37,461 nucleotides of DNA from Candidatus Ventricola gallistercoris (GCA_018716525.1 DVJV01000122.1:1-37461); one strand, 5' to 3'. Counted from the stretch's first letter, positions 1 through 9,389 are shown. The notes: a model not told the origin generated them from the sequence alone. Program-made: numbers and translations.

Positions 1-127
1 GGCGGGAAACGGCGCAAGGAAACCTTGCACAGCAAGGCTTCCGAATCCGCCGCACATGTCGCCGGATTCGGATTGCATTTGGAGGGCTTTAGCCCTCCAA
101 ACCTCCCGGATGGGTTTTTTGACAGTC
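1..127 (+). repeat. Dispersed hairpin repeat, copy 1 (cut by window start)
   Basis: This is the right end of an A module (1-38) followed by a B module (41-127), the same family as at 18190-18610. Visible hairpins are CCTTGC/GCAAGG with loop ACA (23-37), CCGAATCC/GGATTCGG (41-71), and an 11-bp stem TTTGGAGGGCT/AGCCCTCCAAA (78-101). A short CCC/GGG stem with T6 follows (105-120). The left arm of the A module lies outside the window. No protein is supported here. Confidence 0.85.
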
Positions 128-129
128 TG

Positions 130-153
130 AGCCTCCCCCAAGGGAGGCTTTTT
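130..153 (+). terminator. Intrinsic terminator after repeat copy 1
   Basis: An 8-bp perfect stem AGCCTCCC/GGGAGGCT with loop CCAA is followed by a run of T. It has the form of a rho-independent terminator on the plus strand, and would close whatever transcript enters from the left of the window. Confidence 0.8.
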
Positions 154-640
154 ACGTTGAATCCACTTGGGAAGCGTGGACGGCGGGCAAAGCAATGCAT
201 TGGCGCAGGCGAAGGCTGGGGAACTGCGGGAAAGCGGCGGGCAGATAAGCGCCGGAGGCGGCAAACAGGGGAGCGAGGCGAACGCAAAACCCCCACTCAT
301 CAGACGTCCGATGGAAATGCTTCACTCTAGTAAACTGATGATGCGCTTTGGCGCGCTTCCAGCGGATTCACACAGCGAAGGGGAAACGAAAACATACGGA
401 TTGCACAAAAGTCTGCGCGAAAGAGGCGAAAAAGTTCTGCAAAACTGACGGGGCAAGCATGATGACACGCAGGGATGCGTGTGCATGAATGGGATGTATG
501 ACACGCCTGGAATCGTGGATATAACGGGCGGATTAAGGGGCGACAAAGGGACCTGAAAAACATTGATACTTGTTCGTTTTTTCGCGGATGGAGCCGGATG
601 CGCCGCGACAGAAAAAACCGAAAAAAGATCAAAAAAACTT
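154..640. other. Non-coding stretch, no recognisable gene
   Basis: Open frames here on both strands (25-330, 167-448, 322-777 minus) have no good ribosome binding site, have unnatural composition, and resemble no family I know. One perfect hairpin, ACACGCA/TGCGTGT with loop GGGA, lies at 465-482. The right end (611-650) is A-rich and abuts the rpsJ promoter. I see nothing else. Confidence 0.6.
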
Positions 641-680
641 TCAAAAAGGGCTTGCATAATCGCACAAAATCGAATATAAT
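611..680 (+). promoter_or_regulatory. Promoter of the S10-spc-alpha operon with A-rich upstream element
   Basis: The -35 TTGCAT (652-657) and -10 TATAAT (675-680) are separated by exactly 17 bp, a near-consensus sigma-70/SigA promoter. The A-tract-rich 611-650 directly upstream resembles an UP element. The predicted start is near 687, giving a leader of about 150 nt before rpsJ. Confidence 0.85.
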
Positions 681-686
681 ATCGAA

Positions 687-840
687 GATGTCTGCAAAGG
701 GGATGAAGCGGCAGATTGCTCACTGGCCGGTGAGGGAACTGTCGCGGACCATGTCCGCCAATCGGACGACGGCTCAAGATCCGTCATGCAGGGCAACAGC
801 CAAGCAAGTCGTACTTGAGTACGAACAAGGAGGAAATGAA
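687..840 (+). promoter_or_regulatory. Structured 5' leader of rpsJ with alternative hairpins
   Basis: The leader holds a chain of stems. TCTGC/GCAGA spans 691-715. GCGGAC/GTCCGC with loop CAT spans 744-758. The segment GTCCG (753-757) can instead pair with CGGAC (763-767), so these two hairpins exclude each other. GACGG/CCGTC spans 768-785. TCGTAC/GTACGA with loop TTGA (809-824) ends three bases before the AAGGAGG ribosome binding site. Autoregulation by a ribosomal protein is known for S10 operons (L4 in E. coli); a similar role here is inference. Confidence 0.5.
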
Positions 841-1149
841 ATGGCCAGCAAGAAAATCCGCATCAAGCTCTGGGCTTACGAGCACAGCCTCGTCGACCAG
901 GCTGCCGGGCGCATCGTCGAGACCGCCCGCCGCACCGGTTCCAAGGTGTCCGGCCCGATCCCGCTTCCCACTGAGAAGGAAGTCGTGACGATCCTGCGCG
1001 CGCCGCACAAGTACAAGGATTCCCGCGAACAGTTCGAGCAGCGCACCCACAAGCGCCTGATCGACGTTCAGAACCCCACCCGCGCCACCTTTGACGCGAT
1101 GGAGAAGCTCGATCTCCCCGCTGGTGTGGAGATCGAAATCAAACTGTGA
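841..1149 (+). CDS. rpsJ: 30S ribosomal protein S10
   Basis: S10 (uS10) sits in the head of the 30S subunit and also acts as NusE in transcription antitermination. The 102-residue product is full family length, from [11 protein letters not shown] near the start to VEIEIKL at the end, and contains the family segment HKRLIDV. The frame is open back to 598, but that would run across the promoter; ATG 841 has AAGGAGG seven bases upstream and gives the normal N terminus. It is the first gene of the large ribosomal operon, 17 bp before rplC. Confidence 0.98.
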   Translation: MASKKIRIKLWAYEHSLVDQAAGRIVETARRTGSKVSGPIPLPTEKEVVTILRAPHKYKDSREQFEQRTHKRLIDVQNPTRATFDAMEKLDLPAGVEIEIKL

Positions 1150-1166
1150 TCAGGAGGTAAGGTAAG

Positions 1167-1808
1167 ATGAAGAAAGGTATCGTCGGCAAGAAGATCGGCA
1201 TGACGCAGATCTTTACCGAGGACGGCCGCCTGATCCCGGTCACGGTCATTCAGGCAGGCCCCTGCCCGGTCGTGCAGAAGAAGACGGCCGAAAACGACGG
1301 CTACGAGGCTATTCAGGTCGGCTTTGACGCCTACGCGGAGAACCGCGCCGAGAAGCTGGTCAACAAGCCCCTCAAGGGTCACTTCGCCAAGGCGAATGTC
1401 GCGCCCTGCCGCAAGCTGCGCGAGCTGCGCCTGGAGGATTGCTCCGCCTACAACGTGGGCGATGAGGTGAAGGTCGATGTGTTCGCCGCCGGCGACAAGG
1501 TTGACATCACCGGCACGTCCAAGGGCCACGGCTTCACCGGCGCAATTGCGCGTTGGAACCACCACACCGGCCCGATGGCGCACGGCTCCAAGTATCACCG
1601 CGGCGTCGGCTCCCTGAGCGCGAACTCCACGCCGTCCCGCGTGTTCAAGAACAAGAAGATGTCCGGCCACTACGGCGTCGACCGCGTCACGGTGCTGAAC
1701 CTGAGCGTTGTGCGCGTGGATGCCGAGCGCAACCTGCTTCTGGTCAGGGGCGCCGTGCCGGGTCCCAATGGCGGAACCCTCGTGATCCGCGATTCCGTCA
1801 AGGCCTGA
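1167..1808 (+). CDS. rplC: 50S ribosomal protein L3
   Basis: L3 (uL3) is an early-assembly 23S rRNA-binding protein with a long loop reaching toward the peptidyl transferase centre. The 213-residue product has the family start [15 protein letters not shown] and the loop signature [12 protein letters not shown], followed by [11 protein letters not shown]. It lies between rpsJ and rplD as in nearly all bacteria, with an AGGAGG site before ATG 1167. The loop reads ARWNHH where many L3 proteins have KRHN, a small variation. Confidence 0.98.
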   Translation: MKKGIVGKKIGMTQIFTEDGRLIPVTVIQAGPCPVVQKKTAENDGYEAIQVGFDAYAENRAEKLVNKPLKGHFAKANVAPCRKLRELRLEDCSAYNVGDEVKVDVFAAGDKVDITGTSKGHGFTGAIARWNHHTGPMAHGSKYHRGVGSLSANSTPSRVFKNKKMSGHYGVDRVTVLNLSVVRVDAERNLLLVRGAVPGPNGGTLVIRDSVKA

Positions 1809-1828
1809 TTGAAGGAGGAACCGTCACA

Positions 1829-2452
1829 ATGCCTAAGATTGCAATGCTGAATCAGGAAGGCGCCAAGGTCGGTGAGATCGAGCTGAGCGAAGCGATCTTC
1901 GCCTCCGAGGTCAACGAGAGCGTCATGCACCTGGTCGTGCGCAGCCAGCTGGCCGCCCTGCGCCAGGGCACCCAGAGTGCCAAGACCCGCGGCGAAGTCC
2001 GCGGAGGCGGCCGCAAGATCTACCGCCAGAAGGGCACCGGCAACGCGCGTCACCATGGCAACCGCGCTCCGCAGTTCACCCACGGCGGCGTCGTGTTCGC
2101 GCCCAAGCCCCGCGATTACGTGGTCAAGGTGCCCCGCAAGGTGCGCCGCCTGGCCCTCAAGGGCGCGTTGACCTCCAAGGTCAACGAGGGCGAGATGATC
2201 GTCCTGGACAAGATCGCCCTGACCGCCCCCAAGACCCGCGAGGTTGCCGCGATCCTCAAGAACCTGGGCGTCGCCAAGACCGCGCTGCTGGTGCTGGCCG
2301 GCCCGGATGACACCATCACCCGCGCGTCCGCGAACATCGCGGGCCTGAAGACCGCTTACGTCGGCACCATGAACGTGCTGGATATCCTGAGGAACGAAAA
2401 GTTCATCATCACCCAGGATGCGGTCAAGCTCGTTGAGGAGGTTTACGCGTAA
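1829..2452 (+). CDS. rplD: 50S ribosomal protein L4
   Basis: L4 (uL4) binds 23S rRNA domain I, and its extended loop lines the peptide exit tunnel. The product has 207 residues; the loop region RGGGRKIYRQKGTGNARHG-like is present near residues 60-80. The frame is open upstream inside rplC, but ATG 1829 has GGAGG (1814-1818) and gives the family N terminus MPKIAMLNQEG. Its TAA shares one base with the rplW ATG. In E. coli L4 represses the S10 operon; whether it acts on the leader at 687-840 here is unknown. Confidence 0.97.
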   Translation: MPKIAMLNQEGAKVGEIELSEAIFASEVNESVMHLVVRSQLAALRQGTQSAKTRGEVRGGGRKIYRQKGTGNARHHGNRAPQFTHGGVVFAPKPRDYVVKVPRKVRRLALKGALTSKVNEGEMIVLDKIALTAPKTREVAAILKNLGVAKTALLVLAGPDDTITRASANIAGLKTAYVGTMNVLDILRNEKFIITQDAVKLVEEVYA

Positions 2453-2748
2453 TGAAGAATCCTCATGATATCATCCTCCGCCCCGTGCTCACGGAGAAGG
2501 CCTACGACGGCCTGGCGGACAAGCGCTACGTCTTTGAAGTGGCGATCGGCGCCAACAAGATCGAGATCAAGCAGGCGGTCGAGGCCGTCTTCGGTGTGAA
2601 GGTCGAGAGCGTCAACACGCTGCGCACCCTCGGCAAGATCAAGCGCCAGGGCCGCTACGCCGGCCGCACCCCCGAAATCAAGAAGGCTTACGTCACGCTC
2701 AAGAAAGACTCCAAGACCATTGAGTTCTTCGACGGCATGGCGCAGTAA
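2452..2748 (+). CDS. rplW: 50S ribosomal protein L23
   Basis: L23 (uL23) sits at the exit of the peptide tunnel, where trigger factor and SRP dock. The 98-residue product is typical and carries the opening [13 protein letters not shown] and the central [17 protein letters not shown] segment. It overlaps the rplD stop by one base (TAATG), which implies translational coupling. An in-gene GAGGAGG just before the rplD stop serves as ribosome binding site. Confidence 0.98.
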   Translation: MKNPHDIILRPVLTEKAYDGLADKRYVFEVAIGANKIEIKQAVEAVFGVKVESVNTLRTLGKIKRQGRYAGRTPEIKKAYVTLKKDSKTIEFFDGMAQ

Positions 2749-2765
2749 CAGGGAGGTTAAAAGAG

Positions 2766-3599
2766 ATGGCTATTCGTGTCTATAAGCCGACTTCCCCGGC
2801 CAGACGTTTCATGTCGGTGCTCACCTTCGAGGAAGTCACCAAGACGACGCCGGAAAAGTCCCTTCTGCAGACCAAGAAGAACAACGCCGGCCGCAATAAG
2901 CAGGGCAAGATCACCGTTCGCCACCAGGGCGGCGGCAACAAGGTTAAGTACCGCGTGATCGACTTCCGCCGCAATAAGGACGGTATCCCCGCCAAGGTCG
3001 CCGGCATCGAGTACGATCCGAACCGCACCGCTTTCATCGCGCTGCTGCACTACGCCGACGGCGAGAAGCGCTACATCCTGGCGCCCATCGACCTGAAGAC
3101 CGGCGACACGGTCATCAGCGGCGAGAATGCCGACATCAAGCCCGGCAACGCGCTGCCCATCCGCAACATCCCTCTGGGCACGCTGATCCACAACATCGAG
3201 ATCGTTCCGGGCCGCGGCGGCCAGCTGGTGCGCAGCGCCGGCGATGCTGCTCAGCTCATGGCTAAGGAAGGCGCCAACGCGCAGGTCCGCCTGCCCTCCG
3301 GCGAAGTCCGCATGATCCCGATGGATGCCAAGGCCACCATCGGCACCGTGAGCAACGCCGATCACAGCAACGTGCGCATCGGCAAGGCCGGCCGCAGCCG
3401 TCACATGGGCATCCGTCCGAGCGTGCGCGGCGTGGTCATGAACCCGTGCGATCACCCGCACGGCGGCGGCGAGGGCAAGAGCCCCGTGGGTCTGCCGGCG
3501 CCTGTCACCCCGTGGGGCAAGCCGGCTCTCGGCCTGAAGACCCGCAAGCACAACAAGTACTCTGACAAGAAGATTGTCAAGCGTGCGGGCAACAAGTAA
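2766..3599 (+). CDS. rplB: 50S ribosomal protein L2
   Basis: L2 (uL2) is a primary 23S rRNA-binding protein needed for subunit association and peptidyl transferase assembly. The 277-residue product is full length. It starts [13 protein letters not shown] and has the C-terminal signature [15 protein letters not shown], containing the conserved histidine loop. A GGGAGG site precedes ATG 2766. It lies between rplW and rpsS in the standard S10 order. Confidence 0.98.
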   Translation: MAIRVYKPTSPARRFMSVLTFEEVTKTTPEKSLLQTKKNNAGRNKQGKITVRHQGGGNKVKYRVIDFRRNKDGIPAKVAGIEYDPNRTAFIALLHYADGEKRYILAPIDLKTGDTVISGENADIKPGNALPIRNIPLGTLIHNIEIVPGRGGQLVRSAGDAAQLMAKEGANAQVRLPSGEVRMIPMDAKATIGTVSNADHSNVRIGKAGRSRHMGIRPSVRGVVMNPCDHPHGGGEGKSPVGLPAPVTPWGKPALGLKTRKHNKYSDKKIVKRAGNK

Positions 3600-3614
3600 T
3601 AGGAGGACTCATCA

Positions 3615-3893
3615 ATGAGCAGATCGGTCAAGAAGGGCCCCTATGTAGCTGCGAAGCTGCTCAAGAGGGTCGAGGAAATGAACGAATCCGGCAAGAAGAG
3701 CGTGCTGAAGACCTGGTCCCGCGCGTCCACCATCTTCCCGCAGATGGTCGGTCACACCATCGCGGTGCATGACGGCCGCAAGCATGTGCCGGTTTACATC
3801 GTGGAAGAGATGGTTGGCCACAAGCTGGGCGAGTTTGCCCCGACGCGCACCTTCAAGGGTCACGCCGGTGAGAGCGCCAGCGGCCGCAAGTAA
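3615..3893 (+). CDS. rpsS: 30S ribosomal protein S19
   Basis: S19 (uS19) forms a complex with S13 in the 30S head near the A-site tRNA. The 92-residue product shows [12 protein letters not shown] at the start, the central [22 protein letters not shown] and the ending [14 protein letters not shown], all strong family marks. AGGAGG precedes ATG 3615 by about seven bases. It has 14-15 bp gaps to rplB and rplV. Confidence 0.98.
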   Translation: MSRSVKKGPYVAAKLLKRVEEMNESGKKSVLKTWSRASTIFPQMVGHTIAVHDGRKHVPVYIVEEMVGHKLGEFAPTRTFKGHAGESASGRK

Positions 3894-3907
3894 AGGAGTG
3901 AAATCGC

Positions 3908-4291
3908 ATGGCTACCAGAATTCGTGAAAAAGCGAAGGTCCGCAAGGAGACTGCGGACAAGCGTCCCCGCGCGACCGCTCGTTACGTGCGCATCTCTTCC
4001 CGCAAGGTGAAGATCGTCATCGATCTGATCCGCGGCAAGAAGGTTGACGAGGCGCTTGCCATCCTCATGTACACGCCCAAGGCCGCCGCGCCTATCGTGG
4101 AAAAGCTGCTGCTCTCCGCGATCGCCAACGCCGAAAACAACCTGAGCATGGACCGCGGCTCCCTGTACGTCGCCGAGGTGTTTGCCAACCCGGGCCCGAC
4201 GCTCAAGCGTTACGTCGCCCGCAGCCGCGGCAGCGCTTCCCCGATGCTCAAGCGCACGAGCCACATCACCGTCGTGCTCGACCAGAAGTAA
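3908..4291 (+). CDS. rplV: 50S ribosomal protein L22
   Basis: L22 (uL22) lines the peptide exit tunnel; its beta-hairpin is a known macrolide-resistance site. The 127-residue product has the core [21 protein letters not shown] and the C-terminal hairpin region with [19 protein letters not shown]. The N terminus carries a short basic lead ([19 protein letters not shown]) before the core, modestly longer than in many L22 proteins. AAAGGAG precedes ATG 3908. Confidence 0.97.
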   Translation: MATRIREKAKVRKETADKRPRATARYVRISSRKVKIVIDLIRGKKVDEALAILMYTPKAAAPIVEKLLLSAIANAENNLSMDRGSLYVAEVFANPGPTLKRYVARSRGSASPMLKRTSHITVVLDQK

Positions 4292-4303
4292 GGAGGTTTT
4301 CGG

Positions 4304-5029
4304 ATGGGCCAGAAAGTGAATCCGCATGGCGCCCGCGTTGGCGTCATCAAGGATTGGAGCACCCGCTGGTATGCGGATAAGAAGAACTTCGCCGACAACC
4401 TGGTGTCTGACGCGAAGCTCCGCAAGATGATCAAGAATCTGGAGTTTGTCGACGACAAGAGCAAGAAGCCCGTCAAGCTCTATGATGCCGGCATCTCCGC
4501 CATCGAGATCGAGCGCCGTTTTGACAACGACAAGGCGCGCGTCACCGTGACGCTCAACGTCGCCAAGCCGGGCATCGTCATCGGCGCCAACGGCGCGAAC
4601 ATCGAGAAGATCAAGGCCGCCATCGTCAAGGAACTGGGCGCCAACAACGCTCAGGTTGTCCTCAATGTGCAGGAGATCAAGAACCCCGACCTGGATGCCC
4701 AGCTCGTCGCCGAGAACATCGCCGCGCAGCTCGAGAACCGCGTATCCTTCCGCCGCGCGATGAAGAAGTGCCTGCAGAGCTCCATGCGTGCGGGCGCCAA
4801 GGGCATCAAGACCAGCGTCTCCGGCCGCCTGGGCGGCGCGGACATCGCCCGCAGCGAGGGCTACCACGAGGGTTCCATCCCGCTGCAGACCCTGCGTGCC
4901 GACATTGACTACGGCTTTGCCGAGGCGAAGACCGCTTACGGCCGTCTGGGCGTGAAGGTCTGGATTTACAAGGGCCAGGTTCTTCCGACCGCGAAGAAAG
5001 CTCCGGCCAAGACCGAAGGAGGCAAATAA
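4304..5029 (+). CDS. rpsC: 30S ribosomal protein S3
   Basis: S3 (uS3) lies at the mRNA entry channel of the 30S head and helps unwind mRNA. The 241-residue product begins [15 protein letters not shown]. It has a type II KH domain with the loop [13 protein letters not shown] near residues 86-100 and the C-terminal domain with [12 protein letters not shown]. The tail after residue 220 is basic and low in complexity. An AGGAGG site precedes ATG 4304. Confidence 0.98.
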   Translation: MGQKVNPHGARVGVIKDWSTRWYADKKNFADNLVSDAKLRKMIKNLEFVDDKSKKPVKLYDAGISAIEIERRFDNDKARVTVTLNVAKPGIVIGANGANIEKIKAAIVKELGANNAQVVLNVQEIKNPDLDAQLVAENIAAQLENRVSFRRAMKKCLQSSMRAGAKGIKTSVSGRLGGADIARSEGYHEGSIPLQTLRADIDYGFAEAKTAYGRLGVKVWIYKGQVLPTAKKAPAKTEGGK

Positions 5030-5032
5030 ACC

Positions 5033-5470
5033 ATGTTGATGCCCAAGAGAGTGAAGCGCCGCCGCGTCTTCCGCGGCCGCATGAAGGGCAAGGCCCAGCG
5101 CGGCAACTTCCTGGCTTACGGCGATTTCGGCATTGTTGCCACTGAGCCGTGCTGGGTGACCGCCCGCCAGATCGAGGCTGCCCGTATCGCCCTGACCCGC
5201 TACACCAAGCGTGGCGGCAAGGTTTGGATCAAGATTTTCCCGGATAAGCCCATCACCGAAAAGCCCGCTGAGACCCGAATGGGTTCCGGCAAGGGCTCGC
5301 CCGAGTACTGGGTGGCGGTGGTGAAGCCCGGCCGCGTGCTCTTTGAGATCAAGGGTGTTGCCGAGGCTGATGCCCGCGAGGCCCTGCGCCTGGCGCAGCA
5401 CAAGCTGCCGCTCAAGACCAAGATCATCGCGCGCGAGACCGCGAAGACCAGCGAAGGTGGTGAAGCGTAA
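5033..5470 (+). CDS. rplP: 50S ribosomal protein L16
   Basis: L16 (uL16) binds near the A-site tRNA elbow and completes 50S assembly. The 145-residue product starts [19 protein letters not shown] and contains [18 protein letters not shown], both diagnostic. Two in-frame ATGs exist (5033 and 5039); 5033 lies 10 bases after GGAGG (5018-5022) and matches the usual M-L-x-P-K-R start, so I prefer it. Its TAA overlaps the rpmC ATG by one base. Confidence 0.97.
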   Translation: MLMPKRVKRRRVFRGRMKGKAQRGNFLAYGDFGIVATEPCWVTARQIEAARIALTRYTKRGGKVWIKIFPDKPITEKPAETRMGSGKGSPEYWVAVVKPGRVLFEIKGVAEADAREALRLAQHKLPLKTKIIARETAKTSEGGEA

Positions 5471-5670
5471 TGAAGAAGAATCAGTTCAGCGAGATGACCG
5501 CTGCCGAGCTCAATGAGAAGGTTGTGGAACTCAAGAAGGAGCTCTTCAACCTGCGCTTCCAGCTGGCAACCGGCCAGCTCCAGGACACCATGGCGATCGC
5601 CAACACCAAGCGCGACATCGCCCGTGCCAAGACCGCGCTGCGCAGCCTCGAGCTCAAGGCTCAGGCCTAA
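5470..5670 (+). CDS. rpmC: 50S ribosomal protein L29
   Basis: L29 (uL29) is a small two-helix protein near the tunnel exit that contacts L23. The 66-residue product has the family pattern with [31 protein letters not shown] and a helical C terminus [13 protein letters not shown] (motifs cited in part). It starts on the one-base overlap with the rplP stop (TAATG), so it is probably translationally coupled. Confidence 0.97.
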   Translation: MKKNQFSEMTAAELNEKVVELKKELFNLRFQLATGQLQDTMAIANTKRDIARAKTALRSLELKAQA

Positions 5671-5691
5671 CCTGGAAAGGAGTCTGCAACC

Positions 5692-5952
5692 ATGTCTGAA
5701 GTAAGAGGAATGCGCAAGACCCGCGTCGGCGTCGTCGTTAGCGACAAGATGGACAAGACCATCACCGTCGCGGTCAAGTACCGCGTCCGCCATCCGCTGT
5801 ATGGCAAGATCATGAACCGCACCACCAAGCTCAAGGCCCATGACGAGAAGAACGAGTGTGGCATTGGCGACACCGTGCGCGTCATGGAGACCCGCCCGCT
5901 GAGCCACGACAAGCGCTGGCGCCTGGTCGAGATCATCGAGAAGGCGAAGTAA
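5692..5952 (+). CDS. rpsQ: 30S ribosomal protein S17
   Basis: S17 (uS17) is a primary 16S rRNA-binding protein with an OB fold. The 86-residue product has the signature [19 protein letters not shown] and the later [22 protein letters not shown] segment. AAAGGAG precedes ATG 5692. It sits between rpmC and rplN, closing the S10 part and opening the spc part of the operon with no terminator between. Confidence 0.98.
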   Translation: MSEVRGMRKTRVGVVVSDKMDKTITVAVKYRVRHPLYGKIMNRTTKLKAHDEKNECGIGDTVRVMETRPLSHDKRWRLVEIIEKAK

Positions 5953-5980
5953 GCCCTGTCGCAGAAGGAGGAAATACTCA

Positions 5981-6349
5981 ATGATTCAGCCGCAAACGCG
6001 TCTTAAGGTCGCCGACAACACCGGCGCCAAGGAAATTATGTGCTTCCGCGTCATGGGCGGTTCCTTCCGCCAGACCGGCTCGGTCGGCGATATCATCATG
6101 GCTTCGGTCAAGAGCGCAACGCCCGGCGGCGTTGTGAAGAAGGGCGACGTCGTGAAGGCCGTCATCGTGCGCGTGCATAAGAGCTACCGCCGCAAGGACG
6201 GCTCCTACATCCGCTTTGACGACAATGCCGCCGTCATCATCAACAACGACAAGCAGCCCAAGGGCACCCGCATCTTTGGGCCGGTCGCCCGTGAGCTGCG
6301 CGAGCACGACTTCATGAAGATCGTCTCGCTGGCTCCCGAAGTGCTGTGA
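5981..6349 (+). CDS. rplN: 50S ribosomal protein L14
   Basis: L14 (uL14) forms inter-subunit bridges with 16S rRNA and is a binding site for the silencing factor RsfS. The 122-residue product begins [18 protein letters not shown] and contains [19 protein letters not shown] and [13 protein letters not shown], all diagnostic. AAGGAGG lies upstream of ATG 5981. It is first of the spc gene set in the usual order. Confidence 0.98.
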   Translation: MIQPQTRLKVADNTGAKEIMCFRVMGGSFRQTGSVGDIIMASVKSATPGGVVKKGDVVKAVIVRVHKSYRRKDGSYIRFDDNAAVIINNDKQPKGTRIFGPVARELREHDFMKIVSLAPEVL

Positions 6350-6367
6350 GGAGGAGGCGAAAGAAAC

Positions 6368-6682
6368 ATGCATATCCGTTCCAAGGATCAGGTGGTCGTG
6401 ATCACCGGTAAGGACAAGGGCAAGGAAGGCAAGGTTCTTGAAGCCTTCCCGAAGACCGGCAAGGTCATCGTCGAGGGCGTCGCCATCGCCACCAAGCACC
6501 AGAAGCCCCGTCAGCAGGGCGTGCCGGGCGGCATCATCAAGAAGGAAGCCGCCATCGACGCCAGCAACGTGATGCTCGTTTGCCCCAAGTGCAAGAAGGG
6601 TGTCCGCGTTGGCTACAAAGTGCTCGAAAACGGCACCAAGGTTCGCGTGTGCAAGAAGTGCGGCGCGACCATCGAAGCGTAA
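6368..6682 (+). CDS. rplX: 50S ribosomal protein L24 with zinc ribbon
   Basis: L24 (uL24) initiates 50S assembly by binding the 5' end of 23S rRNA. The 104-residue product has an N-terminal KOW motif ([17 protein letters not shown]). Two C-x2-C pairs lie at C72/C75 and C95/C98, forming a probable zinc ribbon. Zinc-binding (C+) versions of ribosomal proteins occur in many Bacillota. AGGAGG precedes ATG 6368. Confidence 0.97.
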   Translation: MHIRSKDQVVVITGKDKGKEGKVLEAFPKTGKVIVEGVAIATKHQKPRQQGVPGGIIKKEAAIDASNVMLVCPKCKKGVRVGYKVLENGTKVRVCKKCGATIEA

Positions 6683-6700
6683 GGCAGGAGGAATGTAAGC

Positions 6701-7243
6701 ATGGAAGCGCGTCTTTACGATAAGTACGTGACCGAAGTCGTTCCTGCCCTGCAGCAGAAGTTCGGTTACAAGAACGTCAACCAGATCCCCAAGATCGACA
6801 AGGTCGTCATCAACATGGGCCTGGGCGATTGCAAGGACAACCCCAAAGCCCTCGAAGCTGCCGTCAAGGAGCTCGAGGCCATCGCCGGCCAGAAGGCCGT
6901 GACCACCAAGGCCAAGAAGTCCATCGCCAATTTCAAGCTGCGCGAGGGCATGAACATCGGCGCCAAGGTCACCCTGCGCGGCGAGCGTATGTACGAGTTC
7001 ATCGACAAGCTCATGAATATCGCCCTCCCGCGCGTGCGTGACTTCCATGGCGTGTCCGACAAGGCCTTCGACGGCCGCGGCAACTACGCCCTAGGCATCC
7101 GCGAGCAGCTCCTCTTCCCCGAAATCGACTACGATAAGGTGGAGAAGGTCCGCGGCATGGAAATGATCTTCGTGACCACCGCCCACACCGACGAGGAGTG
7201 CAAAGAGCTCCTGCGCCTGCTGGGCATGCCGTTCTCGAAGTAA
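6701..7243 (+). CDS. rplE: 50S ribosomal protein L5
   Basis: L5 (uL5) binds 5S rRNA in the central protuberance and contacts P-site tRNA. The 180-residue product matches family length; marks include [37 protein letters not shown] and the C-terminal [19 protein letters not shown] precedes ATG 6701. It is followed after 14 bp by rpsN. Confidence 0.98.
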   Translation: MEARLYDKYVTEVVPALQQKFGYKNVNQIPKIDKVVINMGLGDCKDNPKALEAAVKELEAIAGQKAVTTKAKKSIANFKLREGMNIGAKVTLRGERMYEFIDKLMNIALPRVRDFHGVSDKAFDGRGNYALGIREQLLFPEIDYDKVEKVRGMEMIFVTTAHTDEECKELLRLLGMPFSK

Positions 7244-7257
7244 GGAGGAGGACAATC

Positions 7258-7443
7258 ATGGCTAAGACCAGTATGATCAACAAGCAGCAGAAGGAGCCGA
7301 AGTTCTCTACTCGTGCTTACACCCGCTGCCGCCTGTGCGGCCGTCCGCACTCCGTGCTCCGCAAGTACGGCGTCTGCCGCATCTGTTTCCGCGAACTGGC
7401 GTACAAGGGAGAAATTCCCGGCGTCCGCAAGGCCAGCTGGTAA
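7258..7443 (+). CDS. rpsN: 30S ribosomal protein S14, type Z (zinc-binding)
   Basis: S14 (uS14) is in the 30S head. This 61-residue form is the short type Z, with zinc ligands C24, C27, C40 and C43 in the pairs CRLC and CRIC. The frame is open upstream to 7198 inside rplE, but ATG 7258 follows AGGAGGAGG and gives the canonical start [11 protein letters not shown]. The C terminus [11 protein letters not shown] is the conserved family ending. Confidence 0.98.
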   Translation: MAKTSMINKQQKEPKFSTRAYTRCRLCGRPHSVLRKYGVCRICFRELAYKGEIPGVRKASW

Positions 7444-7455
7444 GGAGGGACTCAA

Positions 7456-7854
7456 ATGCTCGTTAACGATCCCATTGCAGATATGCTCACCCGCATCCGC
7501 AATGCTCACATCGCCAAGCATGACAGCGTGGTGATCCCGGCCTCCAACATGAAGAAGGCCATCGCCAAGATCCTGCTCGACGAGGGTTATGTCAAGAGCG
7601 TCGATCTCATCGACGACGGCCTGGCCGGCCAGATCAAGATCGGCCTCAAATACACCGATAAGAAGCAGAGCGTCATCGTTGGCCTCAAGCGCATCAGCAA
7701 GCCCGGCCTGCGCGTTTACGCGCAGTGCGAGGAGCTGCCCCGCGTTCTTGGCGGCCTGGGCATTGCCATCGTCTCCACGTCCAAGGGCGTGATGACCGAC
7801 AAGCAGGCCCGCGAGGCCAAGGTCGGCGGCGAAGTGCTCGCCTACGTCTGGTAA
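7456..7854 (+). CDS. rpsH: 30S ribosomal protein S8
   Basis: S8 (uS8) binds the central domain of 16S rRNA; in E. coli it also represses the spc operon. The 132-residue product opens [14 protein letters not shown] and ends with [26 protein letters not shown], the normal S8 finish. AAGGAGG precedes ATG 7456 by about ten bases. Confidence 0.98.
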   Translation: MLVNDPIADMLTRIRNAHIAKHDSVVIPASNMKKAIAKILLDEGYVKSVDLIDDGLAGQIKIGLKYTDKKQSVIVGLKRISKPGLRVYAQCEELPRVLGGLGIAIVSTSKGVMTDKQAREAKVGGEVLAYVW

Positions 7855-7882
7855 CCACGACGCTGAAACGGAGGTAATTATC

Positions 7883-8425
7883 ATGTCTCGTATTGGCAGA
7901 CATCCGATCGCAATTCCGGCTGGCGTCACGGTCACCGTTTCCGACGACAACCTCGTCGTCGTGAAGGGCCCCAAGGGCCAGCTCGAGCAGGCGGTCAACA
8001 AGAACATCACCGTCAAGGTGGAGGGCAATGAGGTGCTCGTCACCCGCCCCAACGATGAAAAGCAGAACCGCGCGTTCCACGGCCTGTACCGCTCGCTGAT
8101 CGCCAACATGGTGACCGGCGTGACCACCGGCTTCAAGAAGACGCTGACGCTCGTGGGCACCGGCTACCGCGCCGAGGCCAAGGGCAACACCCTGAACATC
8201 ACCATCGGCTACAGCCATCCGGTGATCATGCAGGCGCCGGCGAACATCACCTTCGCCACCCCGAACCAGACGACCATCGAGGTCAGCGGCATTGACCGCC
8301 AGCAGGTGGGCAACGTCGCCGCCGACATCCGCGCTGTGCGTAAGCCGGAGCCGTATCACGGCAAGGGCATCCGCTATGCGGATGAGGTCGTCCGTCAAAA
8401 GGAAGGCAAGACCGGTAAGAAGTAA
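7883..8425 (+). CDS. rplF: 50S ribosomal protein L6
   Basis: L6 (uL6) lies near the factor-binding stalk base of the 50S subunit. The 180-residue product has the two-domain L6 layout, with SRIGRHPIAIPAGV at the start and the C-terminal signature KPEPYHGKGIRYADE near residues 153-167. CGGAGG precedes ATG 7883. It stands in the usual place between rpsH and rplR. Confidence 0.98.
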   Translation: MSRIGRHPIAIPAGVTVTVSDDNLVVVKGPKGQLEQAVNKNITVKVEGNEVLVTRPNDEKQNRAFHGLYRSLIANMVTGVTTGFKKTLTLVGTGYRAEAKGNTLNITIGYSHPVIMQAPANITFATPNQTTIEVSGIDRQQVGNVAADIRAVRKPEPYHGKGIRYADEVVRQKEGKTGKK

Positions 8426-8443
8426 GAAAGGGAGTGAGCGCTA

Positions 8444-8812
8444 ATGTTCGCAAAACGTGATCGCAATGAGATCCGTAAGATCCGTCATGAGCGTGTGCGT
8501 AAGAAGATCAGCGGCACGCCCGAAATGCCGCGCCTGTGCGTGTATCGCAGCCTCAACCACATCTATGCGCAGGTGATCGACGACGTGGCCGGCAAGACCC
8601 TGGTCTCCTGCTCCACCCTCGACCCGCAGGTCAAGGGCCAGCTCGAGGGTCTGGACAAGAAGGGTGCCAGCAAGCTCGTGGGCAAGACCGTTGCCGAGCG
8701 TGCCATGCAGGCCGGCATCAAGCAGGTCGTCTTCGACCGCGGCGGCTACGTGTACACCGGCCGCGTGGCGGAGGTCGCCGCAGGCGCCCGTGAAGCGGGC
8801 CTCGACTTCTGA
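8444..8812 (+). CDS. rplR: 50S ribosomal protein L18
   Basis: L18 (uL18) binds 5S rRNA with L5 and L25. The 122-residue product has [14 protein letters not shown] near the N terminus, [18 protein letters not shown] in the core and [13 protein letters not shown] with GAREAGLDF at the end. AAGGGAGTG precedes ATG 8444. A 19 bp gap separates it from rpsE. Confidence 0.98.
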   Translation: MFAKRDRNEIRKIRHERVRKKISGTPEMPRLCVYRSLNHIYAQVIDDVAGKTLVSCSTLDPQVKGQLEGLDKKGASKLVGKTVAERAMQAGIKQVVFDRGGYVYTGRVAEVAAGAREAGLDF

Positions 8813-8831
8813 TTCAAGGAGGATACACATC

Positions 8832-9389
8832 ATGCCTCAGGATATGGAAAAGAAACCGCAGGAGCGCGGTGAGCGCCGTGAGCGCGGCCCGCGCCGTGAG
8901 CGCCGCCCGGAGAGCGAGTTCCAGGAGAAGATGGTCTCCATCAACCGCGTGACCAAGGTGGTCAAGGGCGGCCGTAACTTCCGCTTTGCCGCGCTGGTCG
9001 TCATCGGCGATGGCAAGGGCCGCGTCGGCTGCGGCATCGGCAAGGCCACCGAGATCCCGGAGGCCGCCCGCAAGGCCGCCGAGGACGCCAAGAAGCACCT
9101 GGTGCACGTCAGCCTGAAGGGCACGTCCATCCCGCATGAGACGGTCGGCCGCTTCGGCACTGGCGAGGTCGTGATGCTGCCCGCTCCGGAAGGTACCGGC
9201 GTTATCGCCGGCGGCCCCGCCCGTGCGGTGCTTGAGCTGTGCGGCGTCAAGGACATCCGCACCAAGAGCTACGGCTCCAACAACCCGATCAACATGGTGA
9301 AGGCGACCATCGAGGGTCTGGCTTCGCTGCGCAACGCCGAGGACGTGGCCAAGATGCGTGGCAAGACCGTCGAAGAGCTGCTCGGCTGA
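8832..9389 (+). CDS. rpsE: 30S ribosomal protein S5 with Arg/Glu-rich N terminus
   Basis: S5 (uS5) affects decoding accuracy and mRNA unwinding. The 185-residue product has the double-stranded RNA-binding-like core with [22 protein letters not shown]. Before it lies a charged lead of about 30 residues rich in RE repeats, longer than in E. coli. The frame is open upstream inside rplR, but ATG 8832 has AAGGAGG and begins this lead. The C-terminal domain with [14 protein letters not shown] is intact. Confidence 0.97.
   Translation: MPQDMEKKPQERGERRERGPRRERRPESEFQEKMVSINRVTKVVKGGRNFRFAALVVIGDGKGRVGCGIGKATEIPEAARKAAEDAKKHLVHVSLKGTSIPHETVGRFGTGEVVMLPAPEGTGVIAGGPARAVLELCGVKDIRTKSYGSNNPINMVKATIEGLASLRNAEDVAKMRGKTVEELLG

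Noticed and set aside
322-777. Minus-strand open frame of 151 codons upstream of rpsJ
   Set aside because: No ribosome binding site, biased composition, and it overlaps the strong rpsJ promoter and leader.
598-840. N-terminal extension of the rpsJ frame
   Set aside because: It would be translated from DNA containing the promoter; ATG 841 has an ideal ribosome binding site and the family N terminus.
3860-5401. Minus-strand open frame (513 codons) opposite rplV-rpsC-rplP
   Set aside because: Same artefact of high GC third positions; it crosses several real genes.
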